Below are positions 7,542 to 14,488 of a DNA stretch of 64,000 bases, piece after piece. This DNA is from a virus, in the IMG/VR virus record IMGVR_UViG_3300027759_000075, positions 1-64,000 of that record; one strand, written 5' to 3'. Position 1 is the stretch's first letter. Each line of letters begins with the position of its first letter. A program made the translations under genes and the position numbers. The notes beneath the pieces are model-generated. The model was not told the DNA's origin and did no database searches. It was given only the letters and a program-made list of their open reading frames with translations.

Positions 7542-8270
7542 ATGCCAAAAACACTTACAACCGCAGATTTTATCAATAGAGCCAATAAAATACACAATAA
7601 TTTTTATGACTATTCACATGTAGTATACACTAACATGCACACTAAAGTCAAGATTATTGATCCAGAGCTAGGAGAATTTTGGCAAGCACCTTTAGGGCAC
7701 ATCGGACAAAAACAAGGGCACCCGGGCCGCCGTTATGTAAAAATGGCCAACAAACGACGCAAACCAATAGAAGTATTCATACAGCAATCAAGAGAAAAAC
7801 ACGGTGTTTTGTATGACTATTCAAAAGTTGTTTATACCACCGTTGATACTAAAGTATGTATCATTGACCCAGAGTATGGAGAATTTTGGCAAAGCCCATA
7901 TCAGCACCTAAATTCGCACGGTTGTCCGGCTAGAACTGCGGAAAAAAAGTGGGTCATACATTATGATCATATTATACCGTTGTCTATCTTAAACACAGCA
8001 AATAGATCATTTAACAAATGGTATATCAGTCGTCCATTATATAAATTTCTTAACAGCGATATAAATTTAAAACCAGTTACTGCAAAGTTTAATTGTGACA
8101 AAAGTGATTTTGTTACTATTAATGGAAAAAAAGTTTCTGCTAGTTCTGTTAGAAACAATTACAATATCATAGCTCATCTAATTAGTAAGCTATTAAATGT
8201 TGATCCTACAAAAATTATCAAAGAAGATCAACAATTTGTCAATGACTACTTTGGGATTAGTGATAAGTAA
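7542..8270 (+). CDS. Putative homing endonuclease with two Hef/DUF723-like repeats
   Basis: 242 residues in a conspicuously AT-rich gene. Two tandem repeats of about 50 residues are visible (about residues 10-60 and 77-130), each with 'F.DYS.VVYT...TKV.IIDPE.GEFWQ.P..H', the pattern of repeats in Hef-like homing endonucleases and related phage proteins. After them comes 'YDHIIPLSILN', which resembles the first part of an HNH-like site (D-H-x-x-P). The composition, location between two gene blocks of opposite strand, and lack of partners suggest a mobile free-standing nuclease. The cleavage target is not visible. Family assignment is from memory of the repeat pattern. Confidence 0.6.
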   Translation: MPKTLTTADFINRANKIHNNFYDYSHVVYTNMHTKVKIIDPELGEFWQAPLGHIGQKQGHPGRRYVKMANKRRKPIEVFIQQSREKHGVLYDYSKVVYTTVDTKVCIIDPEYGEFWQSPYQHLNSHGCPARTAEKKWVIHYDHIIPLSILNTANRSFNKWYISRPLYKFLNSDINLKPVTAKFNCDKSDFVTINGKKVSASSVRNNYNIIAHLISKLLNVDPTKIIKEDQQFVNDYFGISDK

Positions 8271-8275
8271 ACTAT

Positions 8276-9952
8276 ATGCGTGATATTCTAAACTTACTTG
8301 ATTCTATACTAACCGAAGCCGCCGGCGGCATGAGCAAAAGATGGCTGGAAAGCCAGCAAAGTCCCATCTACTTTTTGGATGTCCAGGGCAACAGATACAC
8401 CATAGACAATCTAGTATTATTTCCATTAGAGCAACCCGTTTTACCCGTGGCCGAGCTTGGTGTTGAAGTTGAAGACACTATCACTCAGATGGGGCTGACT
8501 CGGCAAAATATTACATTTGTAAATCGCATGCCGGCCAAACAAGGTGCAGGTATGCTTATCATCATGAAAGACCAAAACGGTAAATTGTTTCCGTTTTTCA
8601 AATTTTTTCCTAAACGTGAAATGGACCCCTTGGGCATGCACTATAGTCCAGCGGATTTTGAAAGAGAAACAGGTCTAGCTTGGCAACAAACTCGTGTCAC
8701 TGGTACAGGTAAAGATCGCAAAGAAGAAGTTATCAGCCGGATTGAACTAAAACCAAAACAAGCTGTGCCTACTAATACTAATTTGGCCATTTCGTCTGTG
8801 CCTGCACAGTCTTACACCAAGCTGGCCTCAGATCCCAAAGTAGGACCTGAACTGGCACAAAAATTGCAAACATTGCTGAAGAATACCCTCAACGGCAGTA
8901 CAGAACCTGTGCCAGGCTTGGTTCCTTACGAGCGAGATATCAGAGTAGACTTTGGAGAAGTAGCCGCTCCTTTGGGTCTAGTGGCTGGCGCTCACGTGGG
9001 AGGTAGTTACAGTAAGGTTCAAAACGAACTGTTAGGACCTTTGGGTGTGAGTTGGGGCTCGGCCAATCAGGTTTTTTACCCCGACGCTGGCAACGAACCA
9101 TTATATGACAGCCAGATCATGTGGCCCAATGGTGAAAAACTACGTATCAGCAACAAGGCCGAAGGCAAAGGCGGAGCCGCCAGCACTACTAGTATTTTAG
9201 AAATCATAGACAAATATCCCGAACGCTTTAGCAACGAAGACAAGGCCATGCTGGCGCCAGACGGTAAGTATGGAGATTTTGTTACGGCGTTGAGAACCAT
9301 TGCAGGCGCAAAAGGGTATGAAGGTCCAGTCAAGTTGGCGCAGGAATTTAAATATATTGATTCCGCTGATGCAGAAAACGCCCTGGAAAATCTTGCGGCC
9401 AAGACCAACGATATAAATTTGTTAACACCAAAGCTACAAGAGATTGTCAATGATAAAAGCATCTTTAATGCACAAACAGACAAACCCGACTACAAGGTCT
9501 GTTATAATGCAATTGCAAGTCTAGCAAGACTTGTAGTCAAACATCTCAATGCCGACATTGGTCTGACCACAGAATTCTTCAAGTTCATGTTGAGTCGTGC
9601 TAACTTGATCCAAGTCAATCAGTTCACAGAACGGAAAGATGATGGTGTGGCCTTCAGCAGATTTGATGTGATATGGCCTCCAAATTTCACAGGCAAGATC
9701 AAGTTCAGTGCAAGTGATTTCCAAAGCAATAAAAAAGCCACTTCACGCTTGGCGTTTAGTGTGGGCAACGAACGAGCCACCAAGACCAAAGATGCCGACA
9801 CACAAACACAAGAACCCAATACTGGGATTGCTGATCCAGAAAAACTAGATGCAGTCACTCAACAAAGAAGTGGTGTCACGGCCCGTGCTGGTGGTGTTGA
9901 TCCTGAGAAATTAGGCAGTGAAAAAACTCTTGGACGCAAACGTCAGAAATAA
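8276..9952 (+). CDS. Large phage protein, possibly an internal capsid protein
   Basis: 558 residues, first recognised here only by position and N-terminus. The leader 'MRDILNLLDSILTEAAG' is amphipathic and ends in L-T-E followed by alanine, which matches the (L/I)xE cleavage rule of the T4 prohead protease and recalls capsid-targeting leaders of T4 internal proteins. The middle contains 'GAHVGGSYSKVQNELLGPLGVSWG' and 'LRISNKAEGKGGAASTTSILEII', which look like an enzyme core (a nuclease-like S.K or E.K pattern is conceivable) but I cannot assign it. The C-terminal 60 residues are low complexity with two 'DPEKLG' repeats and a basic end. Six bases separate it from the GNAT-like gene. Confidence 0.5.
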   Translation: MRDILNLLDSILTEAAGGMSKRWLESQQSPIYFLDVQGNRYTIDNLVLFPLEQPVLPVAELGVEVEDTITQMGLTRQNITFVNRMPAKQGAGMLIIMKDQNGKLFPFFKFFPKREMDPLGMHYSPADFERETGLAWQQTRVTGTGKDRKEEVISRIELKPKQAVPTNTNLAISSVPAQSYTKLASDPKVGPELAQKLQTLLKNTLNGSTEPVPGLVPYERDIRVDFGEVAAPLGLVAGAHVGGSYSKVQNELLGPLGVSWGSANQVFYPDAGNEPLYDSQIMWPNGEKLRISNKAEGKGGAASTTSILEIIDKYPERFSNEDKAMLAPDGKYGDFVTALRTIAGAKGYEGPVKLAQEFKYIDSADAENALENLAAKTNDINLLTPKLQEIVNDKSIFNAQTDKPDYKVCYNAIASLARLVVKHLNADIGLTTEFFKFMLSRANLIQVNQFTERKDDGVAFSRFDVIWPPNFTGKIKFSASDFQSNKKATSRLAFSVGNERATKTKDADTQTQEPNTGIADPEKLDAVTQQRSGVTARAGGVDPEKLGSEKTLGRKRQK

Positions 9953-9957
9953 AGATC

Positions 9958-10293
9958 ATGAGAGCTCAAGAGTTTATTGCCGAGTCCGCCCAAGTTGAGC
10001 GTAATGGTATAACACTTGACTACCAGTTCAGTCCTGATCAACAAAAATTAAAGATTGTTGCATCGAGCAACGGTCGGCAACTAGGGTTTGCCGATTTTCA
10101 AAACTATGGGCCACTTGATCAACCTCAATACAAAGGTGATCAAGTTGAAGTAGATGAACGCTATCGTGGGCAGGGTATCGCTACTATAATGTATGACCTG
10201 GCTCGGGAGTTGGTAGGACAAATTTATCCCAGCCCGTCACAGACTGCGGATGGTGAACGATTCTGGAAGGGCAAACCGGTCTGGGAAGAATAA
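9958..10293 (+). CDS. Small GNAT-like acetyltransferase with a capsid-leader-like N-terminus
   Basis: 111 residues. 'VDERYRGQGIATIMYDLARELV' (about residues 61-83) matches the GNAT acetyl-CoA loop (R/Q-x-x-G-x-A), and 'GERFWKG' near the end is seen in small phage GNAT-like proteins. The beginning 'MRAQEFIAESA' closely resembles the T4 capsid-targeting sequence of Alt and the internal proteins (M-K-T-Y-Q-E-F-I-A-E from memory), with I-A-E preceding a possible cut. If it is processed and packaged, it would be injected with the DNA and could acetylate host proteins early; that is inference. It ends at a bidirectional terminator. Confidence 0.55.
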   Translation: MRAQEFIAESAQVERNGITLDYQFSPDQQKLKIVASSNGRQLGFADFQNYGPLDQPQYKGDQVEVDERYRGQGIATIMYDLARELVGQIYPSPSQTADGERFWKGKPVWEE

Positions 10294-10318
10294 AAAAGCT
10301 CCGTAACGGAGCTTTTTT
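10292..10318. terminator. Bidirectional Rho-independent terminator
   Basis: AAAAA-AGCTCCG-TAA-CGGAGCT-TTTTT: a 7 bp stem flanked by A and T runs, so it can work on both strands. It separates the plus block 7542-10293 from the minus gene starting at 10861. A sister copy (same AGCTCCG stem) is at 11674-11703. Confidence 0.85.
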
Positions 10319-10333
10319 GTAAATGCTGTGTAG

Positions 10334-10861
10334 TTAGTTACCTGACATTTTTTTCAAATAATTACCTAATTCCTCATAGCCGCCATGTGCTGCAGAATTT
10401 TTTGACCCGGCTGGATAGTGGTTCCACTCACCATAACGATCAACATTGATCTTTCCCTTGGTAGGATGAGTTAGTTCTGCACCGTAGGTGCTTTTGCGGT
10501 GGTCTAGGCCATGTTGCTTGGCCAGAGAGGAGAGCTCCGACTCTTCGTTAACTCGGCCTGCTAACTTATTGTATTCTTGCCGTAAGTTAATACCTAAGTC
10601 GTCCATAACTTCAGTAGTTGGAGGATTTTGGATTAGGTTGTGCAGTAACCACCATTCTTTAAGTCCTAATTCCATACTTTGATAGAATGCTTTTGCTGTT
10701 TTTTGTAGGTCTATAATATCATCTTCGCTATAACCGTCTTGTCCGGCTAACTTAGAGAGATTATTAGCATAACGAGCAAAAATTTTTGCTATTTGCTGAT
10801 TTGTCGATTCTTCGGCTTCTTTGATAAGTTCTATATATTTTCTGAAAAATTCTGTGCTCAT
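10334..10861 (-). CDS. Phage protein of unknown function, possible virion-internal protein
   Basis: 175 residues. It has a long helical N-terminal half and a C-terminal 'HGGYEELGNYLKKMSG'. The leader 'MSTEFFRKYIELIKEAEE' contains I-K-E followed by alanine, again compatible with a prohead-protease site. The ATG follows AAAGGAAATT, and ACATAAATA lies 24 bp upstream, so it is probably a late gene. No known domain recognised. Confidence 0.5.
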   Translation of the reverse strand: MSTEFFRKYIELIKEAEESTNQQIAKIFARYANNLSKLAGQDGYSEDDIIDLQKTAKAFYQSMELGLKEWWLLHNLIQNPPTTEVMDDLGINLRQEYNKLAGRVNEESELSSLAKQHGLDHRKSTYGAELTHPTKGKINVDRYGEWNHYPAGSKNSAAHGGYEELGNYLKKMSGN

Positions 10862-10881
10862 ACCAATTTCCTTTTTTGATG

Positions 10882-10889
10882 TATTATTT
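10882..10889 (-). promoter_or_regulatory. Candidate late promoter box (CATAAATA)
   Basis: On minus CATAAATA, about 20 bp before the ATG at 10861, with an AAAGGAAAT ribosome-binding site between. Motif match only; the exact edge may be off by a base or two. Confidence 0.45.
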
Positions 10890-10892
10890 ATG

Positions 10893-11621
10893 TCAGTAAG
10901 TCAAATGCGTTGTAGTCTTAAAAGGACGACCATAAGCCGCATATTCCAACTGCTTGAGAATTTTCTGTTTCATCTGACGCACTTTTATATGGTCATGATC
11001 CCAATCAAACGCAGTTAAAAATTTGCAGTAGCTTGTACTCTTGTGGCGCTTGGCTCGCATGCTGTCCATGTACCGGCGTATTTCTACTGGATTATAGCCA
11101 AAGCGGTCCAACATGTCGCAGGCAATGTTAAAACTGAATGCGCCCATTTCATCTCTGTGACCATAGTATTCTTGGTCCTGGCGTTGCTTGTGATAGTGTG
11201 CTGTGCTTTCGTAGCCAGGAATCAATTTGAAATTTCTACTGCGATACTGGCGCATGTGAATCATTTCGTGCAGGATAGTATCAGCAAACAAACTACACAG
11301 TTTGGTCCAACGATATTCAGTCATTCCAATTTGTTCAGTGTCGGGGTGATAACTCAAGACTATTTCCATAAAACGAGTATAGCCTGCTTGGTCTCGGTCA
11401 CTGTAGTAAGTGCCGCCCATGTAGACCAACTTGGGATTGTGTTTTGCGTCTCGTTGAACTCGAACTACTTTGACTGGTAGTTTAGATTTGATGTGCGAAC
11501 TTAGTTTTTTTTGTAACAATCCAACTGGTATTTTTTGGCCAACAATATCACGTCCAGCACTGTACAACATACTGTACAAGTTATTGCGATCTAGCTGACT
11601 CCAGTTAAAATCTTGACGCAT
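10893..11621 (-). CDS. SprT-like zinc metallopeptidase
   Basis: 242 residues. The zinc site H118-E-M-I-H122 (HExxH) sits in 'FADTILHEMIHMRQYRSR', as in SprT/Spartan-like zincins, and a downstream His or Glu would be the third ligand. Such enzymes digest DNA-crosslinked proteins; in phages they are often encoded near structural genes. The basic C-terminus ('MRAKRHKSTSYCKFL', 'VRQMKQKILKQLEY') could bind DNA or nucleoprotein. The ATG follows GGAGAGCAAA and a CTAAATAC late-type box lies further upstream. Family call from the HExxH context is good; the substrate is unknown. Confidence 0.65.
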   Translation of the reverse strand: MRQDFNWSQLDRNNLYSMLYSAGRDIVGQKIPVGLLQKKLSSHIKSKLPVKVVRVQRDAKHNPKLVYMGGTYYSDRDQAGYTRFMEIVLSYHPDTEQIGMTEYRWTKLCSLFADTILHEMIHMRQYRSRNFKLIPGYESTAHYHKQRQDQEYYGHRDEMGAFSFNIACDMLDRFGYNPVEIRRYMDSMRAKRHKSTSYCKFLTAFDWDHDHIKVRQMKQKILKQLEYAAYGRPFKTTTHLTY

Positions 11622-11673
11622 TTTGCTCTCCGATTGGACTAGGTATTTAGTGCAAAATACCTAAAAATTAGTC

Positions 11674-11703
11674 AAAAAAAAGCTCCGGTTGACGGAGCTT
11701 TTT
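11674..11703. terminator. Bidirectional Rho-independent terminator
   Basis: AAAAAAA-AGCTCCG-GTTGA-CGGAGCT-TTTT. The stem is the same as at 10292-10318, and it lies 15 bp after the stop of the phasin-like gene. Confidence 0.85.
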
Positions 11704-11718
11704 ATGCGTTACAACCGA

Positions 11719-11985
11719 TTACTTAGCTACTTTATCTTTGGCTACTTTAGCAAAAGACTTGGTAAACTCTTCAGTCTGAGTTTTAACAATAGCTGTAATA
11801 GACTCAAATGCTGCCAATTGAGCACGAACAAAATCAGTAGTGTCGGCTGTTAATGCAACCAAAGTCTTGCTGAGTTCTTTTGGTTCTACATAGCACAAGA
11901 TAGCCTGTGTGTTCTTTTCAGCTTGATCAATGAACTTGACTGGGTTTAACGCTTCTTTGAATGTTTCAAAATTAAATTGTTGCAT
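11719..11985 (-). CDS. Phasin-like helical protein
   Basis: 88 residues starting at the ATG at 11983-11985 behind AAGGAGATTTACC. The longer frame from 12042 has no ribosome-binding site and is rejected. The protein is wholly helical, with a pattern resembling bacterial phasins ('FKEALNPVKFIDQAEKNTQAIL' then 'ALTADTTDFVRAQLAAFESI', ending in Lys- and Ala-rich sequence). Phasins coat polyhydroxyalkanoate granules and can act as chaperones. If correct, this suggests a polymer-storing host. Monocistronic: late-like box at 12060-12067 upstream, terminator downstream. A generic coiled-coil protein is the alternative. Confidence 0.45.
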   Translation of the reverse strand: MQQFNFETFKEALNPVKFIDQAEKNTQAILCYVEPKELSKTLVALTADTTDFVRAQLAAFESITAIVKTQTEEFTKSFAKVAKDKVAK

Positions 11986-12059
11986 GGTAAATCTCCTTGT
12001 TGGACAATTTGTAGGACCCTCACAAACCCAACTATTTGGCATTTGCTGTCCTGCAATAT

Positions 12060-12067
12060 TATTTATC
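12060..12067 (-). promoter_or_regulatory. Candidate late promoter box (GATAAATA) for the phasin-like gene
   Basis: On minus GATAAATA. The roughly 70 nt leader that follows contains a long imperfect hairpin (about 12000-12032, GTTGG/CCAAC outer and TTTGT/ACAAA inner stems) just before the Shine-Dalgarno. Confidence 0.45.
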
Positions 12068-12077
12068 TATTATGTGC

Positions 12078-12104
12078 GGTTGCAACATTTTTTGCAACCT
12101 TTTT
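12078..12104 (+). terminator. Terminator-like hairpin between divergent promoters
   Basis: GGTTGCAA-CATTTT-TTGCAACC followed by TTTTT on plus. The 8 bp stem is perfect, but no plus-strand gene lies upstream, so it may block antisense readthrough from the 10-12 kb region. Confidence 0.55.
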
Positions 12105-12115
12105 GGTAAAATTGA

Positions 12116-12158
12116 GGTAAATAAAGGTGTAGTTCGCGATACGGACATATCCAACTAC
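12116..12158 (+). promoter_or_regulatory. Late-type promoter box with stem-loop at the predicted transcript start
   Basis: GGTAAATA at 12116-12123 is followed by a 6 bp stem GTAGTT (12129-12134) / AACTAC (12153-12158). The stem begins exactly six bases after the box, where a T4-type late transcript would start. The Shine-Dalgarno of the 12186 gene lies 15 bp after the stem. Confidence 0.5.
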
Positions 12159-12185
12159 TCTAACAGTTTATAAGGAACTATCAGC

Positions 12186-12650
12186 ATGACTCATATTTAT
12201 AAATCCACAAAGACACTACCATATGTTTATATGTGTCAGGAAAAAAATAGCCCATATTTCTACATTGGATATCGTTGGGCTAACTATAACCCATCAACAG
12301 AAGATTTTGGTAAAAAATATTTTACCTCAAATAAGTATGTAAAGGAAAATTTTGATAATTTTGAACATACAATTATAGCTGAATTTTACACAAAAGAGGA
12401 TGCGTATGCATTTGAATCACAGCTCATAAAAGAAACCAGATCCGATTATCAAATAAACTATCTAAAATCTAAAAAAATTATAGGCACTTTTTATCCAAGG
12501 CCTAAAATTAAAATTAACAGCGAAGAGAAAATATGTGCGTTACCAGGTTGCGGAAAGATTCATACTAATTGGCGCATGAAATGTTGCTGTAAATCACACC
12601 ATTATGCTTACGCTGGCATGAAAGCGCATCAGACTACTTCCGAAGTGTAG
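12186..12650 (+). CDS. GIY-YIG homing endonuclease-like protein
   Basis: 154 residues, AT-rich. 'YVYMCQ...YFYIGYR' near residues 13-37 matches the GIY-YIG nuclease core, followed by 'NFEHTIIAEF' and 'AYAFESQLIKE', where the conserved glutamate sits. The C-terminus has a Cys/His cluster ('CALPGCGK', 'CCCKSHHYAY') likely to bind zinc and DNA. This matches the Seg class of free-standing T4 nucleases. It lies alone on plus between minus genes, overlapping the desaturase by 17 bp at the 3' ends, consistent with insertion. Confidence 0.75.
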   Translation: MTHIYKSTKTLPYVYMCQEKNSPYFYIGYRWANYNPSTEDFGKKYFTSNKYVKENFDNFEHTIIAEFYTKEDAYAFESQLIKETRSDYQINYLKSKKIIGTFYPRPKIKINSEEKICALPGCGKIHTNWRMKCCCKSHHYAYAGMKAHQTTSEV

Positions 12651-13341
12651 CCAAACCTACAGATTTTAAAATACAAATATACATCCAACCAATATCAAAT
12701 TCCCACCATTTGGTACTGAATCTAGGACTGGCACCATCTGCGTGGTGATTATTATGAAGTTCTTCGCCGCCAATCCAAACAGCCAATGGCCATAGGTTGC
12801 GTGATGTATCTTTGGTATCTGTATTTCGATATCCCCACCAATGACTAAGGCCGTTAATAACTCCAGCCGCCCACAGTGGAATCCATAGCATCTGTACACC
12901 CCAAACTAGCCATCCCCATAGACCAAATAAACACAGATCTATAATTAACATAAGCAGAATACCTAACGTATTATATTTTTTGTATAAATGACGCTCAATC
13001 CAATCGTTAGGAGTGCCTGTGCTTAATTGTGAGATCATTATGCGATCTTTGGCCGCTTGTTTGTAAAGAAATACACCGCCAAACAGCACACGCCAAATTC
13101 CATAGATTTGTGGACTATGTGGATCACCGGGTTGATCTGACTTTTGATGGTGTTTTCTGTGTACTGCGACCCATTCTTCGGTGACCATTGCTGTGGTCAG
13201 ATACAACCAGGCTCGCATGGCATGTTCTACCACCGGGTGGAATGTAACTCCTCTGTGTGCTTGACTACGGTGTAGGTAAAGGGTAACACAGGCTATGGTG
13301 ATTTGAACCATCACCAAGGTTGATAAGATTATATACATCAT
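12634..13341 (-). CDS. Membrane fatty-acid desaturase (acyl-lipid/acyl-CoA delta-9 type)
   Basis: 235 residues with the three histidine boxes of membrane desaturases: HRSQAH (24-29), HRKHH (61-65) and HNNHH (about 200). These hold the di-iron centre that inserts a cis double bond in fatty acyl chains. Hydrophobic segments lie at the N-terminus and near residues 125-165. It is shorter than typical cellular enzymes (around 300 or more) but all boxes and the intervening membrane segments are present, so it could be active. Probably acts on host membrane lipids. Four bases after the acetyltransferase gene, so likely one operon. A host-derived metabolic gene is the simplest explanation. Confidence 0.85.
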   Translation of the reverse strand: MMYIILSTLVMVQITIACVTLYLHRSQAHRGVTFHPVVEHAMRAWLYLTTAMVTEEWVAVHRKHHQKSDQPGDPHSPQIYGIWRVLFGGVFLYKQAAKDRIMISQLSTGTPNDWIERHLYKKYNTLGILLMLIIDLCLFGLWGWLVWGVQMLWIPLWAAGVINGLSHWWGYRNTDTKDTSRNLWPLAVWIGGEELHNNHHADGASPRFSTKWWEFDIGWMYICILKSVGLATLRK

Positions 13342-13345
13342 TTAC

Positions 13346-13903
13346 TTATCCGTACATCTCTTGGTATAAAAACTGGCTATTTTGTAAAAATGTATGGTAA
13401 ACATTGCGTTGTTTGATGCCGACCTCGGAAGCAACGGTAGCCCAGCTTGGAGGATCTAAGTGCATGTTTACTTCACTGTCGCCCAAGATACTACGTGGCA
13501 ATAGGCCATGTTTTTGGCACAAATGTTGTATGGGTTTGTTCCAGCCAAGACAATGCATGAACAACTCACTGTAGTTACGGTTGCGGGCCCAAACTATGGC
13601 TTCTTCTAACATGGCATTGCCAATACCCTGGTTGCGATGATCCGCATGAACAATTATACCAAACTCCACTGTGGTCGTGTTAATTTTGGCAATGTGAACA
13701 GTTCCTAGCCAACCAGCACAATTTTTTGCCACTAAAATTTCGTGTTGGGTTGGCTCGGCTTCTATACGTTCTATCAAGCGTTCTATTAGGCCCGTACCGC
13801 TGGCCACACCAAAATACAGTTGTTGAGTGTCAACGTCCTGGGCGTTTAGCCAATCTCCGTATCGATAACGATCCGTTTTAGCTAGGAATTCTGTGGTGAA
13901 CAT
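13346..13903 (-). CDS. GNAT-family N-acetyltransferase
   Basis: 185 residues. The core reads 'TVEFGIIVHADHRNQGIGNAMLEEAIVWARNRN', with R-N-Q-G-I-G as the acetyl-CoA pyrophosphate loop, followed by 'ELFMHCLGWNKPIQHLCQKHG', the usual beta-alpha end of the fold. The substrate cannot be predicted; rimI-like protein acetylation or small-molecule acetylation are both possible. It precedes the desaturase by 4 bp, suggesting linked expression. Confidence 0.8.
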   Translation of the reverse strand: MFTTEFLAKTDRYRYGDWLNAQDVDTQQLYFGVASGTGLIERLIERIEAEPTQHEILVAKNCAGWLGTVHIAKINTTTVEFGIIVHADHRNQGIGNAMLEEAIVWARNRNYSELFMHCLGWNKPIQHLCQKHGLLPRSILGDSEVNMHLDPPSWATVASEVGIKQRNVYHTFLQNSQFLYQEMYG

Positions 13904-13907
13904 ACTA

Positions 13908-14021
13908 CTACTTATATGCGGCCTTGGCTTCGTTAAACTTGCCGTTACGGGCCAGGTGTGCAGAGTGGCTGGCTTGTTTAATGTCTTGGATTGCAGACCA
14001 AATAAATTTTAAAATTTTCAT
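13908..14021 (-). CDS. 37-residue microprotein
   Basis: Reads 'MKILKFIWSAIQDIKQ..' and ends 'LARNGKFNEAKAAYK'. The ATG has GGAGTTAACGTC in front. An amphipathic helix at the start and an Ala/Lys-rich helix at the end are predicted. It starts 4 bp after the next microprotein gene and ends 4 bp before the acetyltransferase start codon region, in the same direction. Function unknown. Confidence 0.55.
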   Translation of the reverse strand: MKILKFIWSAIQDIKQASHSAHLARNGKFNEAKAAYK

Positions 14022-14025
14022 GACG

Positions 14026-14136
14026 TTAACTCCAGTAAATGTGTTTGCTGTTACCTAAAATCCGCGTTGCTTTTGCTTGGGCAGATATTTCCATTGCTTC
14101 AATAAATTTGTTTAATGCCTGATGAATTATTTTCAT
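14026..14136 (-). CDS. 36-residue microprotein
   Basis: Starts 'MKIIHQALNKFIEAMEIS', a predicted amphipathic helix, with GGGAGAACACT upstream. It overlaps the 14133-14297 gene by 4 bp (ATGA), so translation is probably coupled. Its N-terminus resembles that of the next microprotein (M-K-I-x-x), hinting at a small duplicated family. Confidence 0.5.
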   Translation of the reverse strand: MKIIHQALNKFIEAMEISAQAKATRILGNSKHIYWS

Positions 14137-14297
14137 AGTGTTCTCCCACAGATGCCACGATTCAGGTACCGCTGTGCCAAACGCTCTGCTTCGGCCACTG
14201 ACTGTGGATTTTTGCCGGTAATATAAGCATCCAGTCCGGTGCTTACACTGTCTTTGATGCTGAAAAACTTTTTGAGTTTTTGTAATAGTTTTGACAT
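14133..14297 (-). CDS. 54-residue basic microprotein
   Basis: Start chosen at the ATG at 14295-14297, behind AAGGAGACACACA; the upstream open frame covers another small gene. 'MSKLLQKLKKFFSIKDS' is a strongly basic amphipathic helix, and 'AEAERLAQRYLNRG' recalls short phage proteins of unknown role. Possible membrane-surface or nucleic-acid binding. Confidence 0.5.
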   Translation of the reverse strand: MSKLLQKLKKFFSIKDSVSTGLDAYITGKNPQSVAEAERLAQRYLNRGICGRTL

Positions 14298-14308
14298 TGT
14301 GTGTCTCC

Positions 14309-14380
14309 TTAAATGGTAAAGATCATGAGAATAAAAATTATAAAAAATACAATTGTTGCGTGTTTTTCTTGTTTTGACAT
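14309..14380 (-). CDS. 23-residue single-pass membrane peptide
   Basis: 'MSKQEKHATIVFFIIFILMI' plus three more residues: a short charged head followed by one hydrophobic membrane segment. AGAGGAATAAACT precedes the ATG. It is the first gene behind a late-type promoter with a 5' stem-loop. Size and shape match small membrane peptides that inhibit or modulate host membrane enzymes, but the target is unknown. Confidence 0.5.
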   Translation of the reverse strand: MSKQEKHATIVFFIIFILMIFTI

Positions 14381-14390
14381 AGTTTATTCC

Positions 14391-14418
14391 TCTCAGTGTT
14401 TCTACTGAGATATTTACC
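14391..14418 (-). promoter_or_regulatory. Late-type promoter box with 5' stem-loop (microprotein operon)
   Basis: On minus GGTAAATA (14411-14418) is followed by a 7 bp stem with a 6 base loop (14104-type numbering avoided: arms 14404-14410 and 14391-14397). The predicted start lies inside or at the edge of the first arm. The ribosome-binding site of the 23-residue peptide starts directly after the second arm. Confidence 0.5.
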
Positions 14419-14461
14419 TGGCAACGCAATAGATAATATTAAAGTTTAATGATCAAAAATT

Positions 14462-14469
14462 ACTAAATA
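14462..14469 (+). promoter_or_regulatory. Candidate late promoter box (ACTAAATA)
   Basis: ACTAAATA, with an AAGGAG Shine-Dalgarno about 6 bases after the predicted start and the ATG of the 14489 gene 19 bp after the box. Divergent from the 14411-14418 promoter. Confidence 0.5.
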
Positions 14470-14488
14470 TTCAACAAGGAGAATTATT

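Noticed and set aside
11986-12042. N-terminal extension of the phasin-like gene
   Set aside because: It lies in a structured leader; the AAGGAG site directly precedes the internal ATG at 11985.
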